Of a stretch of DNA of 64,000 bases, positions 45,376 to 53,800 are shown piece by piece. The stretch lies in NCBI RefSeq assembly GCF_013393345.1, contig NZ_QJRF01000045.1, positions 1 through 64,000 of the forward strand. The letters are read 5' to 3'. The position numbers were made by a program, and so were the translations under genes. Every line of letters starts with the position of its first letter. Within the stretch, counting starts at the first letter, position 1. This DNA is from Pseudomonas taiwanensis. GTDB lineage: Bacteria > Pseudomonadota > Gammaproteobacteria > Pseudomonadales > Pseudomonadaceae. Below the pieces are notes generated by a model that was given only the letters and a program-made list of their open reading frames with translations, made no database searches and was not told the DNA's origin.

Positions 45376-45627
45376 TCAGTACTTGATGTCCCGCGCCCTC
45401 TCCCGCCCCTGCTGCTTGGTCTGGCGCTTGTCCTGTCGGCACTGGGCGTTGTACTGCTGGTCGGCGGCACGGCAGTCCTGCTTGATCTGGCGTGCATCCT
45501 GCCGTGTTTCCTGCCTTACATCGCGGGCGGCGCGGCGTTGATTGGCCTGTTCGGTGGCCCAGGATGCGCCTGCCGAAACCGTCAGGCACATGGCAACCAC
45601 CCATACGGGGAATCGAGTAACAGGCAT
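45376..45627 (-). CDS. Small secreted Gln/Arg-rich protein
   Basis: The 83-residue product has a signal peptide (MPVTRFPVWVVAMCLTVS, cleavage near ASWA/TE) and a highly charged mature part rich in Arg, Gln, Lys and Asp (RRAARDVRQETRQDARQIKQ), probably one long helix. It has two cysteines. GAGGAGG nine bases before the ATG fixes the start. It is likely periplasmic; similar small proteins of pseudomonads are uncharacterised. Confidence 0.8.
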   Translation of the reverse strand: MPVTRFPVWVVAMCLTVSAGASWATEQANQRRAARDVRQETRQDARQIKQDCRAADQQYNAQCRQDKRQTKQQGRERARDIKY

Positions 45628-45727
45628 GACGTGAACCTCCTCTGACCTTGGGGTAACCGCTTCTTTCATTACAACCGATTCTCCCGAAACCGGCGGTGGA
45701 GTCGCCAGGCGGCGTCGCTGAGAGAGG

Positions 45728-46696
45728 TCATGACGCAGACCGGAAAATTCCACGTTCACCTCGTGCGCTGCGTCGAAGCTCCTGGGGCGTTCGACCCGCG
45801 ACCCGCAGGAAGCTCTGACACATGCGTCCCGCATCGATGAAGCCGTTCAGGCGCGCGATTTCCTCGAACGTCTGCCGCCCATCCTCGACTTGCGGCCGTG
45901 CCGCCTCTACCCGCATGCGTTCGACCGCTCTGGCCGGCGTCACGCCTGTCGACGAGGTGAAGGCGCGCCCGAACTGGCGGACGCTCAGGTTCGCGACCTC
46001 GGCCAGGCGCTCGACCGAGAGGTTCTCCCGCAGGTGCTCACGCGCGAAGCTCAGCGTGGAACGAATCCGGTCCGACCCCGGATCGAAATCCAGCAACGAC
46101 GAAAACTGGTATTGCCCACGCGGTCGCCAGTAATAGACGACCAGCATGCGTGCCACGGAAAGCGCCATTTCCCGCCCCATGTCCTGCTCGATCATCGCCA
46201 GGCTCATGTCGATGCCGGCGGCCATCCCCGCCGACGTCCAGAAACCACCGTCCTCGCTCCAGGTCCGGTCACCATCGACCCTCACAGTCGGATAGCACGC
46301 CTGCAACTGCGCTGCGTAATGCCAGTGGGTCGTCACGGTGCGCCCATCGAGCAGTCCGCTCGCCGCCAGCAGGAAGGCGCCGGTACCGACACTGGCGGTT
46401 CGGCGCACATGCAGAGCGACGTTGCCAACTGCCCTGGCCAGCACCGCAGCCCATTCACCTTCGGGAGGCTCGGGCGCGCCCACCACCATGAAGGTGTCGA
46501 AGGCAACCACCCGCAACGGCTCCGTATGGACACAAAGGCCGCAGGCACTGCTCACCATCCCCCCGTCCAGGGATACGGTGGTCAGCTGGTAGTCAGCGGA
46601 TGAGCGTTGATTGGCGTTCGAGAAGGCTTCGAGCGGGCCGCTCAGGTCCAGCAACTCGAAGCCCGGATAGACCAGAAAACCGATGTGCCGGTTCAT
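45728..46696 (-). CDS. GlxA-family AraC-type regulator
   Basis: The 322-residue protein has an N-terminal DJ-1/PfpI-like domain (HIGFLVYPGFELLDLSGPLEAFSNAN) and a C-terminal AraC double helix-turn-helix (ENLSVERLAEVANLSVRQFGRAFTSSTGVTPARAVE). It lies divergent from the NmrA-like and cupin genes, which are its probable targets. The start at MNRHIGF is set by the domain boundary. Confidence 0.9.
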   Translation of the reverse strand: MNRHIGFLVYPGFELLDLSGPLEAFSNANQRSSADYQLTTVSLDGGMVSSACGLCVHTEPLRVVAFDTFMVVGAPEPPEGEWAAVLARAVGNVALHVRRTASVGTGAFLLAASGLLDGRTVTTHWHYAAQLQACYPTVRVDGDRTWSEDGGFWTSAGMAAGIDMSLAMIEQDMGREMALSVARMLVVYYWRPRGQYQFSSLLDFDPGSDRIRSTLSFAREHLRENLSVERLAEVANLSVRQFGRAFTSSTGVTPARAVERMRVEAARPQVEDGRQTFEEIARLNGFIDAGRMCQSFLRVAGRTPQELRRSARGERGIFRSAS

Positions 46697-46918
46697 GGCT
46701 GAAATCCCACGATCAATGTCCTTTCCGGGAAAAGTCCCCGGCCATAACGTGATCGTCATTGCAGATCACTGGCGATGCGGCGAAGCGCGTCACGCCACCT
46801 GGCGACCGCTGCGGTTCCCGCACGCCATACAGCCACGAGTGTAGCTCCGGGCTGCCATGCACCCGCTGCCCCCCGACAGATGCACCCTGCGCTGCGTCAT
46901 CCAACAGGAGGCATGCAC

Positions 46919-47674
46919 ATGAAGATCGTCGTTATCGGCGGAACTGGCCTGATCGGAACCCAGCTCTGCAACAACCTTCGCCAGCAGGGGCATGACGTCC
47001 TGCCGGCGTCACCGAAGACCGGGGTCAACGCCGTGACGGGCGAAGGGCTGCAGGCGGCACTGCAAGGTACCGATGTGGTCGTCGACGTCGCGAATTCACC
47101 GTCATTCGAAGACGCTGCCGTACTGGCATTCTTCGAGGCCTCCGGACGCAACCTGGCCGCTGCGGAAAAGGCTGCAGGGGTAAAGCACCATGTCGCCCTT
47201 TCGGTCGTCGGTACGGAGCGGATGCTCAGCAGCGGTTACTTCCGCGCCAAGATGGCCCAGGAAAAGCTGATCAAGGAATCGGGCGTCCCCTACTCCATCC
47301 TCAGGGCCACGCAATTCTTCGAGTTCGTCGGTGCCATCGCGCATTCCGGCACCGAGGGCAATAGCGTTCGCCTGCCGCCCGCCGCCCTGCAGCCAATCGC
47401 CTCGGCGGATGTCGCAGAGGCCCTGGCCAACCTCGCCGGGCAACCGCCGAGCAACCAGACGACGGAAGTCGCCGGGCCTGACCGCAAGCCCATGGGTTGG
47501 TTCGTCAAGGCTTACCTCGACCACAACAACGACCGGCGGGAGGTGATTGCGGATTCCGGAGCCACCTACTTCGGTGCACCGGTCGACGACCAGTCGCTGA
47601 CCCCAGGGGCCAACCCGATCGTCGGCGAGACCCACTTCGAGGAATGGCTCAAGCAAGCCGCCGCACCGCGCTAG
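46919..47674 (+). CDS. NmrA-like NAD(P)-binding protein
   Basis: The 251-residue protein has the Rossmann start MKIVVIGGTGLIGTQLCNNL and an atypical short-chain-dehydrogenase layout of the NmrA/YwnB type (LRATQFFEFVGAIAHSG). AGGAGG seven bases before the ATG fixes the start. Members bind NAD(P) and act as redox sensors or reductases. It is co-transcribed with a secreted cupin and divergent from a GlxA-type regulator. Confidence 0.9.
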   Translation: MKIVVIGGTGLIGTQLCNNLRQQGHDVLPASPKTGVNAVTGEGLQAALQGTDVVVDVANSPSFEDAAVLAFFEASGRNLAAAEKAAGVKHHVALSVVGTERMLSSGYFRAKMAQEKLIKESGVPYSILRATQFFEFVGAIAHSGTEGNSVRLPPAALQPIASADVAEALANLAGQPPSNQTTEVAGPDRKPMGWFVKAYLDHNNDRREVIADSGATYFGAPVDDQSLTPGANPIVGETHFEEWLKQAAAPR

Positions 47675-47718
47675 CGGCCGGGCCACCACTTCCCGCTCGA
47701 CGGAACCAGGAGCGCCAC

Positions 47719-48129
47719 ATGCCAATCCCTCACCTCGTCGCCCTCTTCTCCCTCTCATGCATCACGGTCGCCATCGCGCAGGACACGGGAACGTCCGCCC
47801 CGCACCCGATCGTCAAGCCGGTCATGACCCAGGCGCTTCCGGACTACCCCGGCAAGGAAGTGCTGATGCTTACGGTTGAATATCCCCCCGGTGGCGCCGA
47901 CCCGGTCCATCGCCACGATGCCCACGGCTTCATCTACGTGCTGGAAGGCACCATCGTGATGGGCGTGAAAGGCGGGCAGGAGGTGACGCTGATACCCGGA
48001 CAGAGTTTCCATGAAGGCCCGCAGGACCTGCACACGGTCGGACGCAACGCCAGCCAGGACAAGCCTGCGAAGTTCCTGGTGTTACTGCTGAAGGACGTGG
48101 GCAAGCCGCCGGTAATCCCCGTCGACTGA
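47719..48129 (+). CDS. Secreted cupin-domain protein
   Basis: The 136-residue protein has a signal peptide (LVALFSLSCITVAIAQ) and a cupin with metal-binding residues in DPVHRHDAHGFIYVLEG and GQSFHEGPQDLHTVGRN. CCAGGAGC precedes the ATG. It lies 44 bases after the NmrA-like gene. It may be a periplasmic small-molecule enzyme or binding protein. Confidence 0.87.
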   Translation: MPIPHLVALFSLSCITVAIAQDTGTSAPHPIVKPVMTQALPDYPGKEVLMLTVEYPPGGADPVHRHDAHGFIYVLEGTIVMGVKGGQEVTLIPGQSFHEGPQDLHTVGRNASQDKPAKFLVLLLKDVGKPPVIPVD

Positions 48130-48203
48130 GGAGCCATTCGTGGCTTTTCCTCCCGAAAGGCTCCGAACGACTGCTGGGTCATCGCACTCGGTATAGCCAT
48201 GAG

Positions 48204-48231
48204 CCGCGACGTTTCCGTGTGAGCGTCGCGG
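48204..48231 (+). terminator. Weak hairpin terminator candidate
   Basis: CCGCGACG (48204) pairs with CGTCGCGG (ending 48231), without a clear T run. It sits after the cupin gene in the 363-base gap 48130-48492, which otherwise holds only the amidase promoter. Confidence 0.35.
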
Positions 48232-48458
48232 TTCGTCATTTCAGGTTCAGCCGTCCGACTGGCCACGATCCGACTACCCTCCCCACATCGTCATGCGAGG
48301 AACCTCGTTAGCTGATGCACGCCAGCGATGCCGCGGCTTCGCGCTTGGTGCAAAATAGTGCGCTGAATTTTCCGGCCCTGGTTCCAGTGCCGCCCCTGCC
48401 GCATGATGCGCTGCAACGGGGGCCGAGATGAGTACCGTTTCCTGGCAAGTTGATGTTC

Positions 48459-48475
48459 CTGGACCCTGGGTCCAG
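48459..48475. promoter_or_regulatory. Perfect palindrome before the amidase
   Basis: CTGGACCC-T-GGGTCCAG ends 17 bases before the amidase ATG. It could be a repressor site or an mRNA hairpin near the ribosome-binding site. Confidence 0.4.
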
Positions 48476-48492
48476 CGTGATGGAGAGATTCG

Positions 48493-50235
48493 ATGCACAA
48501 CCCAACAACCACCGGCGGTGACAGCATGATCGAGGTAACCGAGGTTTCCATTGCCCAACTGCGCGCCGCGCTCGAGTCCGGCCGCACGACGGCCGTCGAG
48601 CTGGTCAAGGCCTATCTCGCCAGGATCGATGCCTACGACGGTCCCGAGACGCCTACCGCCCTCAACGCCGTCGTGGTGCGCAATCCCGAGGCGCTCAAGG
48701 AAGCCGAAGCCTCCGATGCCCGCCGCGCGCGCGGCGAGACGCTCGGACCGCTGGATGGCATTCCCTATACGGCCAAGGACAGTTACCTGGTGAAGGGACT
48801 GACCGCCGCGTCCGGCAGCCCGGCCTTCAAGGACCTGGTCGCCTATCGCGATGCGTTCACCATCGAACGCCTGCGCGCTGCCGGCGCCATCTGCCTGGGC
48901 AAGACCAACATGCCGCCCATGGCCAACGGCGGTATGCAGCGCGGCGTTTACGGCCGTGCGGAGAGTCCCTACAACGCGAACTACCTCACCGCCCCCTTCG
49001 CCTCGGGCTCGTCCAACGGGGCGGGCACCGCGACCGCAGCCAGCTACTCGGCATTCGGCCTGGCCGAAGAAACCTGGTCGAGCGGACGCGGACCAGCATC
49101 CAACAATGGCCTTTGCGCCTACACGCCTTCGCGCGGGGTGATCTCGGTGCGCGGCAACTGGCCGCTGACGCCGACCATGGACGTCGTAGTGCCCTATGCG
49201 CGCACCATGGCCGACCTGCTGGAAGTGCTCGACGTGGTGGTCGCCGAAGACACCGACAAGCGAGGCGACCTGTGGCGCCTGCAGCCCTGGGTGCCGATCC
49301 CCGCCGTTTCCGAAGTGCGCCCGGCGTCCTACCTGGACCTCGCCGCCGGCCCCGAAGCCCTCAAGGGCAAGCGGCTGGGCGTGCCGCGCATGTTCATCAA
49401 CAAGGACGAACTGGCCGGTACCAGCGAGAAGCCCGGCATCGGCGGCCCGACCGGCCAGCGCATCAACACCCGTGCCTCGGTCATCGACCTCTGGGAACAA
49501 GCCCGCAAGGCCCTGGAAGCGGCTGGCGCCGAAGTCATCGAAGTGGACTTCCCGCTGGTTTCCAACTGCGAGGGCGACCGCCCCGGCGCGCCGACCGTGT
49601 TCAACCGCGGCTTCGTTTCCGAGCAGTTCCTCCATGACGAGCTCTGGGAACTGTCCGGCTGGGGCTTCGACGATTTCCTCCGTGCCAACGGCGATCCCAA
49701 GCTGAACACGCTGGCCGACGTCGACGGGCCGCAGATCTTCCCCCACGACCCGGGCACCCTGCCGAACCGCGAGGACGACCTCTGCGCGGGCATGGACGAA
49801 TACGTCAACATGGCCAAGCGCGGCCTGAAGACCTGGGACCAGATCGAGACCCTGCCTGACGGTCTGCGCGGCCTGGAAAAGACCCGCAAGCTCGACCTGG
49901 AAGACTGGATGGACGGCCTGAAGCTGGACGCCGTGCTGTTCCCCACCGTAGCCGATGTGGGCCCGGCGGACGCCGACGTGAACCCGGAATCGGCCGACAT
50001 CGCCTGGAGCAACGGCATCTGGGTCGCCAACGGCAACCTCGCCATCCGTCACCTGGGCGTACCCACCGTCACCGTGCCGATGGGCGTGATGGCGGATATC
50101 GGCATGCCCATCGGACTGACCTTCGCCGGCCGCGCCTACGATGATTCGGCCCTGCTGCGCTTTGCGTCGGCCTTCGAGTCGACCGGCTCGAAGCGCCTGA
50201 TTCCCCCGCGCACCCCGTCCTTGGCGCGCGGCTGA
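48493..50235 (+). CDS. Amidase-signature-family amidase
   Basis: The 580-residue protein has the Ser-cisSer-Lys amidase core: YTAKDSYLVKG with the lysine (near residue 96), FASGSSNGAGTATAAS, and WSSGRGPASNN for the serine pair, a variant of the usual GGSxxG(S)IRxPA. It hydrolyses an amide or a small N-acyl/carbamoyl compound. GGAGAG precedes the ATG at 48493; an ATG 11 codons on is the alternative. It is longer than typical GatA-like amidases. A RidA gene follows. Confidence 0.88.
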   Translation: MHNPTTTGGDSMIEVTEVSIAQLRAALESGRTTAVELVKAYLARIDAYDGPETPTALNAVVVRNPEALKEAEASDARRARGETLGPLDGIPYTAKDSYLVKGLTAASGSPAFKDLVAYRDAFTIERLRAAGAICLGKTNMPPMANGGMQRGVYGRAESPYNANYLTAPFASGSSNGAGTATAASYSAFGLAEETWSSGRGPASNNGLCAYTPSRGVISVRGNWPLTPTMDVVVPYARTMADLLEVLDVVVAEDTDKRGDLWRLQPWVPIPAVSEVRPASYLDLAAGPEALKGKRLGVPRMFINKDELAGTSEKPGIGGPTGQRINTRASVIDLWEQARKALEAAGAEVIEVDFPLVSNCEGDRPGAPTVFNRGFVSEQFLHDELWELSGWGFDDFLRANGDPKLNTLADVDGPQIFPHDPGTLPNREDDLCAGMDEYVNMAKRGLKTWDQIETLPDGLRGLEKTRKLDLEDWMDGLKLDAVLFPTVADVGPADADVNPESADIAWSNGIWVANGNLAIRHLGVPTVTVPMGVMADIGMPIGLTFAGRAYDDSALLRFASAFESTGSKRLIPPRTPSLARG

Positions 50236-50366
50236 AGATGGAACGGACGGGATTGGGGCTGCGCGTCCCAATCCCGCCCAACCTTGTCCCACCTGATTCT
50301 GCATAAACCTGACGGAACTGCTCCCATCTGGAGCCGCCACCTCCCTTCCATTCGAGCAAGATAGCC

Positions 50367-50750
50367 ATGGCAAACTACGACCTCACGTTCCTCCCCGATC
50401 CCGATCCGGAATCCATCTCCTCGGACGTCGCCAGCTTCGGCGGCCTGCTGGTCTCCACCCAGATTCCAACCCGCGCCGACGGCAGCCTGGAACTGGGTGA
50501 CATCGTCGCGCAAAGCGAATGCACCCTGCAGGCGCTGAAGGTCGCGCTGGAGCGCGCCGGCAGTTCCATGGACCGGGTCATGCACCTGACCATCTACCTC
50601 ACCGACATGGCCGACCGCCCCGCCTTCAACGAGGTCTACCAGCGTTTCTTCGCCAAGCCCTGGCCCGTTCGCGCCGCTGTGGGCGTGGCCGAGCTGGCCG
50701 TGGAAGGCATGCGCGTGGAAGTCACGGCGATAGCGGCCGGCAAGTCGTAA
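50367..50750 (+). CDS. RidA-family protein
   Basis: The 127-residue protein has the Rid/YjgF fold (FGGLLVSTQIPTRADGSLELGDIVAQSECTLQALKVALE split across its strands, then VYQRFFAKPWPVRAAVGVAEL). The arginine of PVRAAVGV is the conserved imine-binding residue. It deaminates enamines/imines or acts in an amide catabolic step with the amidase upstream. It has its own possible promoter across a 131-base gap. Confidence 0.9.
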   Translation: MANYDLTFLPDPDPESISSDVASFGGLLVSTQIPTRADGSLELGDIVAQSECTLQALKVALERAGSSMDRVMHLTIYLTDMADRPAFNEVYQRFFAKPWPVRAAVGVAELAVEGMRVEVTAIAAGKS

Positions 50751-50761
50751 CGTGGACTGAC

Positions 50762-50826
50762 TGTAGGAGCGAGCTTGCTCGCGAAGGATCGTGCTCGGAC
50801 TGTTCGCGAGCAAGCTCGCTCCTACA
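50762..50826. repeat. REP-like inverted pair (GAGCTTGCTCGC family)
   Basis: TGTAGGAGCGAGCTTGCTCG and CGAGCAAGCTCGCTCCTACA, between convergent genes, a typical place to stop transcription from both sides. Confidence 0.9.
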
Positions 50827-50866
50827 AAAACGTGGCTTCTGCCGGGCGGACACCACGGGGGCACGA

Positions 50867-53800
50867 TCAGACCGGCGAATGGGCAAGCACGGTGAACTGG
50901 ACGACGGCTCCGCGAGGCTGATTGGCGCTCGCCCACAACTGGCCACCGTGGGTCTCGATGATCGATCGGCAGATCGAAAGGCCCATCCCGAGGCCGGTGG
51001 GTTTGGTGGTGTAGAAAGGTGCGAACACCTGTTCGGCGCTTTCCGCGAAGCCCGGCCCCGAATCGCTCACCGTTACCCGCACAGCGCCTGACTCGTCGGG
51101 TCCGGTGCTGATGTGCAGTTGCCGTACGCCATCATTGATGCCACCCATGGCCTCCAGCGCGTTGATGATCAGGTTGAGCAGCACCTGTTGCAGCTCGACA
51201 CGGTCGCCTTCGATGAGTGGCAAGCCCTCCGCGAGTTGCGTCTGCACCACCGCACCGCACTTGCTGGCCTCGCCGTGAGTGAACTCGACCATCTCGCGAA
51301 TCGCCGCGTTGATGTCCACAGGCTCCTTCTGCGGCGGCGCCTTCCTGATCAGTTCACGAATCCGCCCAAGGACGTCCGCCGCCCGGTTGGCATCCTTGAT
51401 GATGCGGCCCAGGACCTGCCCCACCTCACCGACTTCCGGCGGCTGCGCGTTCAGCCAACGCTGTGCGGCGTAGGCATTGGTCACGGTCGCGGCAATCGGC
51501 TGGTTGACCTCATGGGCGATCGACGCGGCGAGCTGTCCCATGGTCGCCACCCGGTTCGCATGGGCCAGTTCCGCCTGCACCTCGCGATAGCGTTGCTCGC
51601 CCTCGCGGACCCTCTGCTCCGCCAGCTTGCGCTCGGTGAGATCGAGTACGAACGCCACGCCATCCTTGCGACTGGTTTCGAACGTGGCCAGGCCGACGAT
51701 AACCGGCAGGCGACTGCCATCCTTCCTGACGTACTCCTTCTCGAAGGGCTGCGCATGCCCCACCCGCAACGCCTCGGCCAGGGCTGTTTCGCTCTGCGGT
51801 CGCAAATCCGGCTGCGTCAGGTCGCGCCAGCCCACGCTGCCCGATACCAGGTCCTCCCGTTCGTACCCCACCATGCGCAGGAAGGCGTCGTTGGCTTCGA
51901 TGATGTCGCCTTCGGCATTCCAGACAATGATCCCGATGATGTTGGCATCGACGAGACGCCGGATCTTCGCCTCGCGCTCCGCGATATCACGGTACAAACG
52001 CGCGTTTTCCAGGGAGATCGCCGCCTGGGAGGCCACCAGCTTCAGCACGGCGATGCGGGTCGGGCTGAACACGCGGGCTGTCAGGTTGTTTTCGAGATAG
52101 AGCGCGCCGGTGAGCTTCGCCTGGTTCATCAGGGGCAGGCAGAGGATTGAACGGGTGCGCCGCTCGCGGATATAAGGGTCCGCGGCAAACGAGGGTTCGG
52201 CCACGGCATCGTCGAGGACGACGCTCTCGCGTGTACGCAGCACGTTGAACAGGATCGATTCCGGCAGCAGCGCCGCACTCACCGGCACAGCTCTCAGTAG
52301 CAACTCCGTCGCGTCGCCGGCGGTCGTCGCTTCCGCCGCAATCAGATGTTCGCCGCCATCCGAGAGGATCAGCAGGCCCCGCTCGGCACCGGCCTGCTCG
52401 ATGGCCGTGCGCATGACCATGTCGATCAGTTTCTCCAGGACGATCTCACCCGAGACCGCTTGCGACACCTTAAGTACGGTCGCCAGGTCGAGGTGCTCCA
52501 CCGGAGTCGCGATGGTGGTGGTCGCGCCAAGGGCAGGCTCTTCCGTTCTCAGGTAGGAGTACTTCGTCTCGAGTTGCCACACCTTTCCATCGGCGCCCCA
52601 ACGCAGGTAGCCATAGCGTGCGTCGCGCATGTACAAACGGGCGATCTTGCCGAGGCCTCGCGCCGCGTAGAAGCGCGACGCGAGCTCATTGGCGAGCGCC
52701 TCGACATGGATGAAGCCGTTCTGCTGCGCCGCCAGGATGGCGTGCTCATAAAGCTGCTCGGCCTCCGCCACACGGCCTTCGATGCGGGCAATCTCGGCGC
52801 CGATCAGGGCGGCACGGTCCGCGAAGTTCTCGCGGCAGTTGTCTGCCCAGACCTGGTACTGCCGGTGATGCGAGGCCATGGCAACCCGGTGCGTCGAATG
52901 CTCGACCGCCGGGCTCGCATCGCACGCAGCCGCGTGGACCAGCGCGCTGTAGAAGTGATACTCGGCCTCCTCGAAGAATGAGGATGAGGTCCAGAGCAAC
53001 GCCTCCGCCTTCCTGGCAGCCTCCATGGCCGAGGGATAGTCGCCGGCCAGGTAGCGCAGCTGCAGTTTGCGCGTCCAGTACCAGCATTCGGCGAGCGCCA
53101 GGTCGGGACTGCCGGCCAGATGCCGTTCGGTTGAAAGCTCGGTGAAGTTCGCGTCGTCGAAGCTGCCGAATGCCGTCGTCAGACCACGAAGTGTGCGTAC
53201 CAGCGCCAGTTGCGTGGCGATGAAGTCGACCACCAGGCCGAAACCCACCTTCTCCGCATAGGCCAGTCCGCGCTCGGCTTCTGCCTGCACCGCGGGCAGC
53301 GATTCGCCGGAGTACAACAGGTCCGAGACCAGGCTGTTGCCGGCATAGGCACCATATGGAAGGTCGCCGATCCTGTTCGCCGCGGCGAAGGCGCGACTCA
53401 GCAGCGCACGGCATTCCCGCACGGGCCGCAGCCAGCGCATGACGAAGATCGAGAAACACAGATAGGTCTTGGCCTCGAAGCGCTTCAGCCCGCGTCGGTC
53501 GACGAGGTCGCAGCCGAGCTGGCCAAAGCGCAAGCCGGCCTGGTAATCACCGAAGCGCCGCCCCGCCACCCGGCCGACGTTGGCATAGAGCACGCACGAG
53601 GCATCGCAGTTGCCACGTTCCAGACTGATGCTCACCGCCATGCAGATCGTCAGGCAAGCCAGGTTCGCATCCGTCTGCAAGGCCGGCGCGAAAAGCTTGC
53701 TCAGCGCCTCCACGGTCCCCAGCGAGGCCGCATCTTCCATCAACGGCAGATCGATCAGGTCCTCGATCTGCCGCTCGCCCAGCAACGTCCAGATCCGCTG

